From: Betaproteobacteria bacterium
GTDB lineage: Bacteria; Pseudomonadota; Gammaproteobacteria; Burkholderiales; Casimicrobiaceae
Length of the DNA stretch: 64,000 nt
Assembly (NCBI GenBank): GCA_029884335.1
Contig: JAOUIA010000006.1
Span: 20,882 to 84,881, forward strand
Direction of reading: 5' to 3'
Every line of letters starts with the position of its first letter. The first letter of the stretch is position 1. The notes beneath the pieces are model-generated. The model saw only the letters and a program-made list of their open reading frames with translations. It ran no database searches and was not told where the DNA came from. The position numbers and the translations under genes are program-made. Of the stretch, positions 28,181-37,418 are shown one piece after another.

Positions 28181-29398
28181 ATGGGCCCCACCCGCCTCGC
28201 GCTCGCCTACGCGCGGCGCCGCCCGCTCGCGACGCTGCTCGTCGTCGCGCTCGCCGCCATCGGCACGGCGGTCGTCGTGCTGACACTCGCCGTCGGGCGC
28301 GAGCTCGCGACGCGGCTCGACCGCGACGCGCAAGGCATCGACCTCGTCGTCGGCGCGAAGGGCAGCCCGCTGCAGCTCGTGCTCGCGGGCGTCTACCACG
28401 TCGACGTGCCGCCGGGGAACATCCCGCTCGCGGCGCTCTCCGAGCTGCGCGCGAACCCGATGGTCGCCGGCGCGATCCCTCTGGCGCTCGGCGACAGCGT
28501 GCGCGGCTTTCGCATCGTCGGCACCGAGCACGCGCTGGTCGCGCACTACGGCGCGCAGCTGGCGCAGGGCCGGCAGTGGGCGAAGCCGATGGAGGCGGTG
28601 CTCGGCAGCGAAGTCGCGCGCGCGACGGGCCTCGGTGTCGGCGCGAAGTTCACCGGCTCGCACGGCCTCTCCGAAGGCGGCGGCGGCCACGACGAGGCGT
28701 CCTACGCAGTCGTGGGCGTGCTGGCGCCGACCGGGCGCGTCGTCGACCGCATGGCGCTGACGTCCGTCGCCAGCGTGTGGGCAGTGCACGACGCGCACCA
28801 CCCGCCAGAGGCTGCCGAGGAGCACGACCACGACAAGGCGGAGGGCGGGCCGGCGCGCGAGGTGACGATGGTGCTGGTGCGCTACGCGGGGCCGCTCGCG
28901 GCCGCGAGCCTCCCGCGCGCGATCAACAGCGGCAGCAACTACATGGCCGCCTCGCCGGCGTACGAGATGGCGCGCCTGCTCACCGTGTTCGGCGTGGGAC
29001 TCGACCTCGTGCGCGCGTTCGCGGCGCTGCTGATCGTCGCGTCGGCGGCGATGCTGTTCGTCGCGCTCGCGCAGGCGCTCGACGAGCGCCGCTACGACCT
29101 CGCGATCCTGCGCGCACTGGGCGCGAGCCGCGGCCAGGTCGCGTGGGTTCTGCTCGCCGAGTCGATGACGCTCGCGCTCGCCGGCGCGGCGCTCGGCTGG
29201 GTGATCGCGCAGGTCACGCTCGCGCTGGCAGGAACGTGGCTCCCCGCCGCGGCGCCGCTCGCCGCGACGGCGTGGACGCTGCGCGGCAACGAGGGCTGGA
29301 TCGTGGCAGGGGCGGCGCTGGCCGGCGCGCTTGCTGCGGCGTGGCCGGCGTGGCAGGCGTACCGTCTCGACGTCGCGGCCACGCTCGCCGACGGCTGA
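28181..29398 (+). CDS. ABC transporter permease, MacB/FtsX type, with periplasmic His-rich loop
   Basis: A 405-residue permease: one N-terminal membrane segment (LLVVALAAIGTAVVVLTLAV), a large periplasmic domain (about 45-270) and three C-terminal segments with the FtsX pattern (FVALAQALDERRYDLAILRALGASRGQVAWVLL). The periplasmic domain holds SHGLSEGGGGHDEAS and a His/Glu/Asp cluster at about residues 203-219 (HDAHHPPEAAEEHDHDK), a likely metal-binding loop. The ATG at 28181 lies just outside the repeat; a GTG 15 bp upstream falls in it. Next to a Fur-like regulator, a role in periplasmic zinc handling or metalloprotein trafficking is inferred. Confidence 0.88.
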   Translation: MGPTRLALAYARRRPLATLLVVALAAIGTAVVVLTLAVGRELATRLDRDAQGIDLVVGAKGSPLQLVLAGVYHVDVPPGNIPLAALSELRANPMVAGAIPLALGDSVRGFRIVGTEHALVAHYGAQLAQGRQWAKPMEAVLGSEVARATGLGVGAKFTGSHGLSEGGGGHDEASYAVVGVLAPTGRVVDRMALTSVASVWAVHDAHHPPEAAEEHDHDKAEGGPAREVTMVLVRYAGPLAAASLPRAINSGSNYMAASPAYEMARLLTVFGVGLDLVRAFAALLIVASAAMLFVALAQALDERRYDLAILRALGASRGQVAWVLLAESMTLALAGAALGWVIAQVTLALAGTWLPAAAPLAATAWTLRGNEGWIVAGAALAGALAAAWPAWQAYRLDVAATLADG

Positions 29399-29403
29399 TC
29401 GCC

Positions 29404-30480
29404 ATGGTCCGCGCCGCCGCCTGCCTGCTGCCGCTAGCGTGGTGTTGCGCCGTGGCCCCGCTGGCGGCGGAGGTCGGTCGATCGGCGGCGGTGCTGTGGC
29501 CTGGAGGAGCGCGCGATGTCGCCCTCGCGCAGGCGTGGCAGCGGGCCGGCGCCGGCGACGCCGCGGGCGCGCGGTCGCTGCTGGCGGGCGTCGCCGAGTC
29601 GGAGGAGAAGGGCCTGCTCGCGCGGCTGCTGGCCGGCGACGACACGCTTCCCGCCGCCGAGCTGCGCTTCGCGCCGCGGGCGGCGCGCACTTTGCTGCGC
29701 ACGGCACGCAATGGCGTGCCGATCGTCGACGCGACCATCAACGGCGTCGCTGTTGAGTTGGGTGTCGACACCGGCGCCGGCCTGTCGGTGATCACGGAGT
29801 CGACCGCGCGTCGCGTGGCCGCGCGCAGCCTGGACGGCCCGCGGCCGAAGGTGCTCGACAGCCTCGGCGAGGGCGTGGAGGCACGCCTCGCGATCGTCGA
29901 TCTCGCGCTGCCCGGCGTTGAGTTCCGCGGGCTGCCCGTGCTGGTGATGCGCGACGAGAATCTCTCGGCACGCGTGCTCGGCGTGACGCTGTTCGCGTTC
30001 GACGGCCTGCTGGGCTGGAACGCGCTCGGCCTCGCCCGCGTCGAACTCGACTTCGATCGCGGCGAGATGACGCTTCGGCCGACGCGCGCGCCCTGCGACG
30101 GCCGCAACCTGTGGAGCGTGGGCTCGAAGCCGCTGGTGGAAGCGGCGGTCGACGGAGTCCCCACGCTCGCGCTGGTCGACACCGGGGCGAGGCGCAGTTG
30201 GCTCGTTGCAGCTGGAGGGGCCGGCGCGGAGGCTGCGCCGGAGAACTCGCGCCTGGTCGCAGGCGCGAGCGGTGCCCGGGTCGTCGGCGTGCGCACGCGC
30301 GAGGACGTCCGCGTCGCCGCGGCCGGGCGCATCCTGGCGATGCGCACGCTGGATGAGCGGCCGGCCCGGGATCGCGTGCCGCTGCAGAGGGCGACGCTCG
30401 GCATGGACTTCGTGGGCCGGGGCGCTGCAGTGCTCGATCGCGGCTGCGGCGAGTTCGCCCTGTCTCCCGCGCAGCCCTGA
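29404..30480 (+). CDS. Exported retropepsin-like aspartic protease-domain protein with two DTG motifs
   Basis: A 358-residue protein with a signal peptide (RAAACLLPLAWCCAVAPLAA) and a helical linker to about residue 85. Two pepsin-like lobes follow: the first with VELGVDTGAGLSVITE (catalytic-type DTG) and a later GLLGWNALG flap-like turn, the second with ALVDTGARRSWL and TLGMDFVG. Both lobes keep D-T-G, so a single chain could form a complete pepsin-like active site. It starts 5 bp after the permease stop, so it belongs to the ABC cassette. Proteolysis in the periplasm is inferred. Confidence 0.8.
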   Translation: MVRAAACLLPLAWCCAVAPLAAEVGRSAAVLWPGGARDVALAQAWQRAGAGDAAGARSLLAGVAESEEKGLLARLLAGDDTLPAAELRFAPRAARTLLRTARNGVPIVDATINGVAVELGVDTGAGLSVITESTARRVAARSLDGPRPKVLDSLGEGVEARLAIVDLALPGVEFRGLPVLVMRDENLSARVLGVTLFAFDGLLGWNALGLARVELDFDRGEMTLRPTRAPCDGRNLWSVGSKPLVEAAVDGVPTLALVDTGARRSWLVAAGGAGAEAAPENSRLVAGASGARVVGVRTREDVRVAAAGRILAMRTLDERPARDRVPLQRATLGMDFVGRGAAVLDRGCGEFALSPAQP

Positions 30481-30573
30481 GCCCTCGGCGTGACCGGCGC
30501 GGGTATACTGGCCCCTTCGTGGCCGGGAAGGTCGCGACGTTGTGCCCGCTTGCCGCCGCACGGAGACGCCCGC

Positions 30574-31134
30574 ATGAGCTCCCGACTCTCCCTCTCGCCG
30601 CTTCCCCGCCTCGCGGCTGCCGTCGCGCTCGCCGTCGCGACCGCCGCGGGCGCCGTCACGACCGTGCCCCCCGGCGGGCTGCCGTCGGCAACCGAGTTCT
30701 CCGCGCAGATCCTCCCGGAGCGCGCGGGCGTGGTGTCGTGGCGCACGCTCGCGCAGGTCCAGCCGGTGAAGCAGGGCAACAAGATGGTTCCCGAGTTCAG
30801 CAAGGACATCCTCGCGCTCGACGCCAAGCAGACGCGGGTGCAGGGATTCATGATCCCGCTCGACGCCGGCGAGAAGCAGAAGCGCTTCCTGCTGACCGCG
30901 GTGCCGCCGCACTGCTCGTTCTGCCTGCCTGCGGGCCCGGACTCCGTCGTCGAGATCGTGGCGAAATCGCCGGTGCGCTACACGTTCGATCCCATCGTGG
31001 TGTCGGGCAAGTTCGCCGTGCTGCGCGACGACAGCGCGGGCCTCCTCTACCGCCTCTCCGACGCGACGCAGGTCGAGGTCGCGCAACTCGCGCCCGACGC
31101 GCCGAAGGGACTCGTTCCCGCGCCGGCGAAGTAG
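30574..31134 (+). CDS. Exported DUF3299 protein
   Basis: A 186-residue secreted protein: signal peptide to about residue 27 (LAAAVALAVATAAGAVT), then the DUF3299 core with VQGFMIPLDAGEKQKRFLLTAVPPHCSFCLPAGPDSVVEI, whose PHCSFC pair of cysteines with a histidine is a plausible metal site. DUF3299 genes occur with MacB-like ABC transporters and Zur-controlled operons (for example, from memory, the PA4063-PA4066 operon of Pseudomonas aeruginosa). A TATACT hexamer about 70 bp before the ATG may give it a promoter of its own. It is the last member of the probable zinc cassette. Confidence 0.85.
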   Translation: MSSRLSLSPLPRLAAAVALAVATAAGAVTTVPPGGLPSATEFSAQILPERAGVVSWRTLAQVQPVKQGNKMVPEFSKDILALDAKQTRVQGFMIPLDAGEKQKRFLLTAVPPHCSFCLPAGPDSVVEIVAKSPVRYTFDPIVVSGKFAVLRDDSAGLLYRLSDATQVEVAQLAPDAPKGLVPAPAK

Positions 31135-31159
31135 GCGCGAGGGCCGTCGCCGAGCGATC

Positions 31160-31870
31160 ATGACGGGCCGGCACCCTCCGCTGCTGCTGCTTCCGGGGCT
31201 CGTCAACGACGCGCGCGTCTACGCGGGCGTTCGCGGGCGCCTTGCGGGAGAGGCGGAATGCGTCGACGCCGACCTCACGACGCACGACACGACGGCCGGG
31301 CTGGCCGACGACGTCCTCGCGAAGGCGCCGCAGCGCTTCGCCCTCGCCGGGCTGTCGATGGGGGGCTACTGTGCACTCGAGATCGCGCATCGAGCGCCGG
31401 ATCGCGTCGTGGCGCTGGCCCTGATCGACACTTCCGCGCGGCCTGACGGCGACGAGGCCAAGGCGAACCGCGAGAGGCAGATCGCGCGGGTTCGCGCCGG
31501 CGAGCTCGACGCCGTCGTCGACGAGCTGTTGCGCAAGTGGGTGCACCCGTCGCGGCTCGCCGACGCCGCGGTCGCCGACGTCGTGCGCGCGATGGCGCGC
31601 TCGCACGGGCCGGCGGTCTTCGAGCGGCAGCAGCGGGCGATCATGAGCCGTGCCGACAGCCGCCCGCGACTCGCGGCGATCCGTTGCCCGACCGTCGTGC
31701 TCTGCGGCGCCGACGATGCGATCATGCCGCGCGAGATCCACGCGGAGCTCGCCGCCGGCATCCCCGGCGCGACGCTCGTGGCGGTGCCCGAGTGCGGCCA
31801 CCTGGCGCCCCTCGAGCGTCCCGAAGCGGTCGCGGCCGCGCTCGCCGAACTTCTGGCGAAGGCGCGCTGA
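31160..31870 (+). CDS. Alpha/beta-hydrolase
   Basis: A 236-residue cytoplasmic hydrolase. Nucleophile elbow GLSMGGYC (Ser about residue 70), acid in VLCGADDAIMPRE, and catalytic His in VPECGHLAPLERPEAV. The short N-terminus PPLLLLPGLVNDARVY fits the MhpC/BioH-like esterases. The substrate cannot be told. It is 25 bp after the DUF3299 gene and may be co-transcribed with it; valS follows under its own promoter. Confidence 0.85.
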   Translation: MTGRHPPLLLLPGLVNDARVYAGVRGRLAGEAECVDADLTTHDTTAGLADDVLAKAPQRFALAGLSMGGYCALEIAHRAPDRVVALALIDTSARPDGDEAKANRERQIARVRAGELDAVVDELLRKWVHPSRLADAAVADVVRAMARSHGPAVFERQQRAIMSRADSRPRLAAIRCPTVVLCGADDAIMPREIHAELAAGIPGATLVAVPECGHLAPLERPEAVAAALAELLAKAR

Positions 31871-31879
31871 CGCCGCAAC

Positions 31880-31909
31880 GCCCGGGCACGCAGCCCGGGC
31901 CGCTATAAT
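31880..31909 (+). promoter_or_regulatory. Hairpin and TATAAT promoter ahead of valS
   Basis: A perfect 7-bp hairpin (GCCCGGG 31880-31886 / CCCGGGC 31894-31900) is followed directly by TATAAT (31904-31909). The hairpin may end the hydrolase transcript; the -10 box would start valS mRNA near 31916, some 40 bp before the chosen ATG. Confidence 0.6.
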
Positions 31910-31956
31910 TTCGAGCTTTGCACGCACAGTCGCGCGCTCGCGCGGCTCGCCAGGTC

Positions 31957-34782
31957 ATGGAACTCGCCAAGAGCTTCGAGCCGCACGCGATCGAGGAGAA
32001 GTGGTACCCGCGCTGGGAGTCGGCCGGGTACTTCAGGCCGTCGATGCGCGCGGGCGCCGAGGCCTACTGCATCCAGTTGCCGCCGCCGAACGTCACCGGC
32101 ACGCTGCACATGGGCCACGCGTTCCAGCAGACGCTGATGGACGTGCTGATCCGCTACCACCGCATGCGCGGCGACGACACGCTCTGGCAGCTCGGCACCG
32201 ACCACGCGGGCATCGCCACCCAGATCGTCGTCGAGCAGCAACTGAAGGCGGAAGGGAAGTCCCGCCACGACCTCGGCCGCGCGAAGTTCAACGAGCGCGT
32301 CTGGGCGTGGAAGGAGGAGTCGGGCGGCGCGATCACGCGCCAGATGCGCCGGCTCGGCACCTCGGGCGACTGGTCGCGCGAGCGCTTCACGATGGACGCG
32401 GGGCTCTCCGCCGCCGTGGTCGAGACGTTCGTGCGCCTCTTCGAGGACGGACTCATCTACCGCGGCAAGCGGCTGGTCAACTGGGACCCCAAGCTCGGCA
32501 CCGCGGTGTCGGACCTCGAGGTGGACAGCGAGGAGGAGCAGGGGAAGCTGTGGGAGATCCGCTATCCGCTCGCCGACGGATCGTCGTCGCTGGTCGTCGC
32601 GACGACGCGGCCCGAGACGATGCTCGGCGACACCGCGGTCGCGGTGAACCCGCAGGACGAGCGTTACGCGCATCTCGTGGGCAAGGCGGTACGCCTGCCG
32701 CTCGCCGATCGCGACATCCCGATCGTGGCCGACGACTACGTCGACCGGGAGTTCGGCACCGGCTGCGTGAAGATCACGCCGGCGCACGACTTCAACGACT
32801 GGGCGATCGCGCAGCGCCACGCTCTGCCGGCGCTGCCGATCCTCGACCTGGAGGCGAAGGTCAACGACAACGCGCCGGCGCGCTACCGCGGCATGGATCG
32901 CTACGTCGCGCGCAAGGCGGTGCTGGAGGACCTGCGGGCTGCGGGACTCCTCGTGTCCGAGAAGCCGCACAGGATGGTCGTTCCGCGCTGCGGGCGCACC
33001 GGCGAGGTGGTCGAGCCGATGCTCACCGACCAGTGGTTCGTCGCCACGGCGAAGCCCGCGCCTGCCACGCACCCGTACTTCCCCGGCAAGTCGATCCAGG
33101 ACCTCTGCCTCTCTGTGGTCGGCGAGGGCCTGCCGCCGGGCGCGCCGGGCAGCGGCGAGAAGGTGCGCTTCGTGCCCGAGGAGTGGCTGGCGACGTACCT
33201 GCACTGGATCCGCAACCTGCAGGACTGGTGCATCTCGCGGCAGCTGTGGTGGGGCCACCAGATCCCGGCGTGGTACGACGACGAAGGCAACGTCCACGTC
33301 GCCCGCGACGAGGCTACGGCGCGCGCGAAGGCGCGCGCGAAGCTGGGCCGCGAGAGCGCCACGCTGCGCCGCGACGAGGACGTGCTCGACACCTGGTTCT
33401 CCTCGGCGCTGTGGTGCCACTCCACGCTCGGCTGGCCGGCCGACACCGCGGAGCTGCGCACGTTCCTGCCGTCGTCGGTGCTGATCACCGGCTTCGACAT
33501 CATCTTCTTCTGGGTCGCGCGCATGATCATGACGACGACCTACTTCACCGGCCGCGTCCCGTTCCGCGACGTCTACATCAACTCGATCGTGCGCGACGAG
33601 GAGGGCCAGAAGATGTCGAAGTCGAAGGGGAACGTGCTCGATCCCCTCGACCTCATCGACGGCGTGGACCTCGAGACGCTGGTGGCCAAGCGCACGGCGA
33701 ACATGATGGACCCGCGGCAGGCGGAGGGCATCGCGAAGCGCACGCGCAAGCAGTTCCCCGACGGCATCCCGTCCTTCGGCGCCGATGCTCTGCGCTTCAC
33801 GTTCGCGAGCCTCGCCACGTTCGGCCGCACGCTCAACTTCGACCTCTCCCGCTGCGAGGGCTACCGCAACTTCTGCAACAAGCTGTGGAACGCGACGCGC
33901 TTCGTGCTGATGAACGTCGAGGGGAAGGACGTCGGCCTCGACGCGGGAGCGCCGGCGACGCTGTCGCTGGCCGACCGCTGGATCGTCGCGGAGCTGCAGG
34001 ATGCCGAGAGAGAGATCCGCGCGCAGCTCGACGCCTACCGCTTCGACCTCGCCGCGAAGGCGCTCTACGAGTTCGTGTGGAACGCCTACTGCGACTGGTA
34101 CGTCGAGCTCGCCAAGGTCGACCTCGCGCGCGGCGACGAGGCGGCGCAGCGCGGCACCCGGCGCACGCTGGTGCGCGTGCTGGAGGCGATCCTGCGGCTC
34201 GCGCACCCGTTCATCCCGTTCATCACCGAGGAGCTGTGGCAGTCCGTCGCGCCGCTTTCCGGGAAGACCGGCGCGACGATCTCGCTGCAGCCGTTCCCCT
34301 CGCCGGATGCCGGCAAGCGCGACCCGGTTGCGACAGCGCAGGTCGCGATGTTGCAGGCTCTGGTCGACTCCGTGCGCTCGCTGCGCAGCGAGATGGGGCT
34401 CGCGCCCGGGCAGAAGGTCGGTGCGTTCGTGGCCGGCGACACGCGCGGCGTCGGCGAGCTCGCCGACTACGCGAAGGCGCTCGCGCGGCTGTCCGACGTC
34501 GAACTCGTCGCCGAGCTGCCCTCGCGCCACGCGCCGGTGCAGGTCGTCGGCAGCTCGCGCGTGATGCTCGACGTGGCCGTCGACCTGGCCGCGGAACGCG
34601 AGCGCGTCGGCAAGGAAATCGCGCGCGTCGAGGGCGAGATCGCGAAGGCGCAAGCCAAGCTCGCCAACGAGGGCTTCGTGGCGCGCGCGCCGGCGGCGGT
34701 CGTCGAGCAGGAGCGCGGGCGCCTCGCTTCCTTCCGCGCCACGCTCGTCGAGCTACGGGAGCAGCGCCAGCGCCTGGGCTAG
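31957..34782 (+). CDS. valS: Valyl-tRNA synthetase
   Basis: A 941-residue class I synthetase. It starts [21 protein letters not shown]; the HIGH-type motif is [14 protein letters not shown] and the KMSKS motif is [14 protein letters not shown]. The editing domain (about 190-340, [20 protein letters not shown]), the tRNA-anticodon helical domain and the C-terminal coiled coil ([23 protein letters not shown]) are all present. A TTG 39 bp upstream is in frame but adds residues not typical of ValS. In related bacteria valS often follows holC and its neighbour; here a metal cassette sits between them. Confidence 0.97.
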   Translation: MELAKSFEPHAIEEKWYPRWESAGYFRPSMRAGAEAYCIQLPPPNVTGTLHMGHAFQQTLMDVLIRYHRMRGDDTLWQLGTDHAGIATQIVVEQQLKAEGKSRHDLGRAKFNERVWAWKEESGGAITRQMRRLGTSGDWSRERFTMDAGLSAAVVETFVRLFEDGLIYRGKRLVNWDPKLGTAVSDLEVDSEEEQGKLWEIRYPLADGSSSLVVATTRPETMLGDTAVAVNPQDERYAHLVGKAVRLPLADRDIPIVADDYVDREFGTGCVKITPAHDFNDWAIAQRHALPALPILDLEAKVNDNAPARYRGMDRYVARKAVLEDLRAAGLLVSEKPHRMVVPRCGRTGEVVEPMLTDQWFVATAKPAPATHPYFPGKSIQDLCLSVVGEGLPPGAPGSGEKVRFVPEEWLATYLHWIRNLQDWCISRQLWWGHQIPAWYDDEGNVHVARDEATARAKARAKLGRESATLRRDEDVLDTWFSSALWCHSTLGWPADTAELRTFLPSSVLITGFDIIFFWVARMIMTTTYFTGRVPFRDVYINSIVRDEEGQKMSKSKGNVLDPLDLIDGVDLETLVAKRTANMMDPRQAEGIAKRTRKQFPDGIPSFGADALRFTFASLATFGRTLNFDLSRCEGYRNFCNKLWNATRFVLMNVEGKDVGLDAGAPATLSLADRWIVAELQDAEREIRAQLDAYRFDLAAKALYEFVWNAYCDWYVELAKVDLARGDEAAQRGTRRTLVRVLEAILRLAHPFIPFITEELWQSVAPLSGKTGATISLQPFPSPDAGKRDPVATAQVAMLQALVDSVRSLRSEMGLAPGQKVGAFVAGDTRGVGELADYAKALARLSDVELVAELPSRHAPVQVVGSSRVMLDVAVDLAAERERVGKEIARVEGEIAKAQAKLANEGFVARAPAAVVEQERGRLASFRATLVELREQRQRLG

Positions 34783-35138
34783 CTCGGCATCGAGCCCGTC
34801 GATCGGCGCAGGAACAGCCACGCGATGCCGGCGACGGTTTCGACCACGAGCGCCAGCACCGAGGCGACGTAGAACAGAGCGGCGAACGCGCGGGCGCCGA
34901 TCGCGGCCTCGACGCACATCGCCGTCGCGAAGCTCACGGCCACCAGCGCCAGCCAGCGGCACATGTAGACGGGCAGATGGATGCGCTGCGTTACGTTGTG
35001 CCGCCACGCGGCCGCGCGCCGCAGGACGTCGCCCCGGCTCGCGTCGTGGAAGAGCCAGCCCCAGAACCAGTAGCGGTAGAAGAGCTGCCAGAGCGGCTCG
35101 GCGGAGGAGCCGGCGAGCGAGAGGTCGAGGGCGCGCAT
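34779..35138 (-). CDS. Small inner-membrane protein, uncharacterised
   Basis: A 119-residue protein whose stop overlaps the valS stop by 4 bp on the opposite strand. A conserved-looking aromatic N-terminus ([23 protein letters not shown]) precedes two membrane segments (about 57-80 and 86-110). Similar short proteins occur in betaproteobacteria but no function is known to me. The divergent MFS gene starts 95 bp away. Confidence 0.7.
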   Translation of the reverse strand: MRALDLSLAGSSAEPLWQLFYRYWFWGWLFHDASRGDVLRRAAAWRHNVTQRIHLPVYMCRWLALVAVSFATAMCVEAAIGARAFAALFYVASVLALVVETVAGIAWLFLRRSTGSMPS

Positions 35139-35233
35139 CGTCGGGTCGGCAGGGGTGGCGGTACGGATTGTCGCGGCAACCGCAAGTTCCGCGCCACCCC
35201 GGCGTGCCGCGTGCCCGGGGTTACCATCGACCG

Positions 35234-36502
35234 ATGACCGCCGCCCCGGGCCGGACGTTCCGCGCGCTGCGCCACCGCAACTACCGGCTGTTCTTCATCG
35301 GGCAAGGGGTGTCGCTGGTCGGCACGTGGCTGCAGCAGGTGGCCGTCGGCTGGCTCGCCTACCGGCTGACGGGTTCGGTGTTGCTGCTCGGCGTGATCGC
35401 GTTTTGCGCGAACGCCGGCATCCTGTTCCTCGGCTCGTTCGCCGGGGTGGTGGCCGACCGCGTCGACGGGCGCCGCGCGATGTACGTCACGCAGGCGGCG
35501 ATGGCGGCGCAGGCGGTCCTGCTCGCGACGCTGACCGCGCTCGACGTCGTGCAGCCGTGGCACCTCGTCGCGCTGGCGTTGTGGATGGGGATCGTCAACG
35601 CGTTCGACATCCCGCTGCGCCAGTCGCTCTACGTGCGCTTCGTCGACAACCGCGCCGACCTGCCCAACGCCATCGCGCTCAATTCGTTCCTGGTCAACGC
35701 CGCGCGGGTCGTCGGGCCGGCGATCGCCGGCGTGCTGCTCGCGGCGACCACGGAGGCGGTCTGCTTCGCGCTCAACGCGCTGTCGTTCCTCGCGGTGTTC
35801 GTGGCCTTCGCGCGCATGCGCATCCCGCCTCGCGCGGCGGTCGCGGGGCGGCGCGGCTTGCGCGAGAGCTGGGTCGAGGGCTTCCGTTTCGTGGCGCACT
35901 TCGCGCCGGCGCGCGCGCTGCTGGCCGTCGCCGCGACCGTGTCGTTCACGATCCTGCCCTACGCTTCGCTGATGCCGGTGGTCGCCAAGGACGTGCTGCG
36001 CGGCGGGCCGCAGGCGCTCGGCGCGCTGCTGTCCGCCGCCGGCGCAGGCGCGCTCGCGTGCACGCTCTACCTCGCGCGGCGCGAGAGCGTCGTCGGACTG
36101 GGACGGGTCATCGCCGGCGCGGCGCTGGCGGCCGGCATCGCGCTCGCGGCGTTCGGGCAGGCGCGCCACATGGCGCTCGCGCTGCCGCTCGTGTTCGTCG
36201 CCGGCGGCGGCGTCATCCTCGCGGCGGCCGCGTCGAACACGATCCTGCAGACGATCGTGAGCGACGAACTGCGCGGCCGCGTGGCGGGGTTCTTCACGCT
36301 CGCGTTCCTTGGCGTCGCGCCGCTCGGAAACCTCGCCGCCGGCGCGCTCGCGGAGCGCTTCGGCGTGGCGGCGACGTTCGCGATCAACGGCGCCGCGTGC
36401 GCGCTGGTCGCGTTGTGGTTCTTGCGCCGGCTGCCGCAGCTGCGCAGGGCGATGCGGCCCGTCTACGAGAAGCTCGGCCTGCTCCCGCCGGCCGTCGACT
36501 AG
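35234..36502 (+). CDS. MFS exporter, EntS-like (MFS_3)
   Basis: A 422-residue major facilitator with twelve predicted membrane segments. The start FRALRHRNYRLFFIGQGVSLVGTWLQQVAVGWLAYRLTGS is the signature of the MFS_3/EntS group, with the loop DRVDGRRAMYVTQ between segments 2 and 3 and SDELRGRVAGFFTLAFLGVAPLGNL late. Such proteins export siderophores or drugs; no substrate gene is nearby. The ATG at 35234 is preferred because it places the conserved start 9 residues in. It converges on the outer-membrane protein gene with only 13 bp between stops. Confidence 0.88.
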   Translation: MTAAPGRTFRALRHRNYRLFFIGQGVSLVGTWLQQVAVGWLAYRLTGSVLLLGVIAFCANAGILFLGSFAGVVADRVDGRRAMYVTQAAMAAQAVLLATLTALDVVQPWHLVALALWMGIVNAFDIPLRQSLYVRFVDNRADLPNAIALNSFLVNAARVVGPAIAGVLLAATTEAVCFALNALSFLAVFVAFARMRIPPRAAVAGRRGLRESWVEGFRFVAHFAPARALLAVAATVSFTILPYASLMPVVAKDVLRGGPQALGALLSAAGAGALACTLYLARRESVVGLGRVIAGAALAAGIALAAFGQARHMALALPLVFVAGGGVILAAAASNTILQTIVSDELRGRVAGFFTLAFLGVAPLGNLAAGALAERFGVAATFAINGAACALVALWFLRRLPQLRRAMRPVYEKLGLLPPAVD

Positions 36503-36515
36503 CGCCCCGCCGTGG

Positions 36516-37367
36516 TCACTTCCAGATGTAGGCGACGCCCACGCCGCCGATCCACTGGTTGGCGTCGCCGCGGTCCTTGACGATCGGCGAGTCGCCGGCG
36601 TCGCCGGTCACGCGCGAGTACATGCCGCCGACCGCCCCGAGCCAGTTCGGGTGGAAGCGCCAGACCAGCGCGGGCCAGACGTAGACGTTGGAGACGCCGC
36701 CGCTGGGCGAGAAGCGCGGCAGGCCGCTCGCCAGCGCGTCGGCGGCCGACACGCCGAAGTAGGTCTGGTTGTAGCTGGAGCTGCCGCCGCCCAGCCCGCC
36801 ACCCAGGCCGACGAAGAGGTCCTCGCGCAGCGGGAAGAAGAACTGCCCCGATGCCCACCAGTAGGGGTCGTCGTACTCGTTGCCCAGGTTCCACTGCACG
36901 CCGGCGCTGACGCGGGCGATCCACGGGATGCCCTGCGTGTTGATGTGCTGGTAGCCGACGAAGAGGCCGGCCTCCCACGAGTTGTCGATCTCGCTCATCC
37001 GCTTCACGACGGCGTCGTCGACGTCCTTGCGGCCGGGGCGGAACTGCAAGGTCGGCCCGGCGCTCCAGGTCGGCGAATCGATCAGGTTGACGCTGCCGAA
37101 GATGCCCCACCAGTCGACGTAGCGGTTGGAGTTGCCGAACTTGTAGTAGAAGGCCGGCGCCGCCGCCCACGTGTAGTCGTCCGATCCGACGTAGTCGGGC
37201 ACGGCGCCCACGCCGATGCCGGCGAGGTTCGGCACCATCTCGGCGATCTTCTGCGGCGTGAGGCCGGCAGGAATCGAGACCTGCGCGGAGACGGCGCTCG
37301 CGTGGGCAAGCGCGGCCGCGCACGCGGCGGCGATCAGCGGGGCGATGCCGGAACGGATGCGGGACAT
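36516..37367 (-). CDS. MipA/OmpV-family outer-membrane beta-barrel protein
   Basis: A 283-residue exported protein: signal peptide (LIAAACAAALAHASAVSA), then alternating beta strands with the MipA/OmpV pattern GIGVGAVPDYVGSDDYTWAAAPAFYYKF, many aromatic girdle residues, a Gly-rich GLGGGLGGGSSSY loop and a final strand GGVGVAYIWK. MipA-type proteins sit in the outer membrane as scaffold or porin-like barrels; the ligand is unknown. The gene is monocistronic, convergent with the MFS gene. Confidence 0.85.
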   Translation of the reverse strand: MSRIRSGIAPLIAAACAAALAHASAVSAQVSIPAGLTPQKIAEMVPNLAGIGVGAVPDYVGSDDYTWAAAPAFYYKFGNSNRYVDWWGIFGSVNLIDSPTWSAGPTLQFRPGRKDVDDAVVKRMSEIDNSWEAGLFVGYQHINTQGIPWIARVSAGVQWNLGNEYDDPYWWASGQFFFPLREDLFVGLGGGLGGGSSSYNQTYFGVSAADALASGLPRFSPSGGVSNVYVWPALVWRFHPNWLGAVGGMYSRVTGDAGDSPIVKDRGDANQWIGGVGVAYIWK

Positions 37368-37418
37368 GCGGGGTCTCCTCGACGTGTGCGGGGTGCGAAT
37401 GCCGCGGCTGCCGCCATG

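Noticed and set aside
31918..31956. TTG at 31918, 8 bp after TATAAT, as a leaderless valS start
   Set aside because: It would add 13 Arg/Ala-rich residues before the conserved [21 protein letters not shown] start; the ATG at 31957 is more likely.
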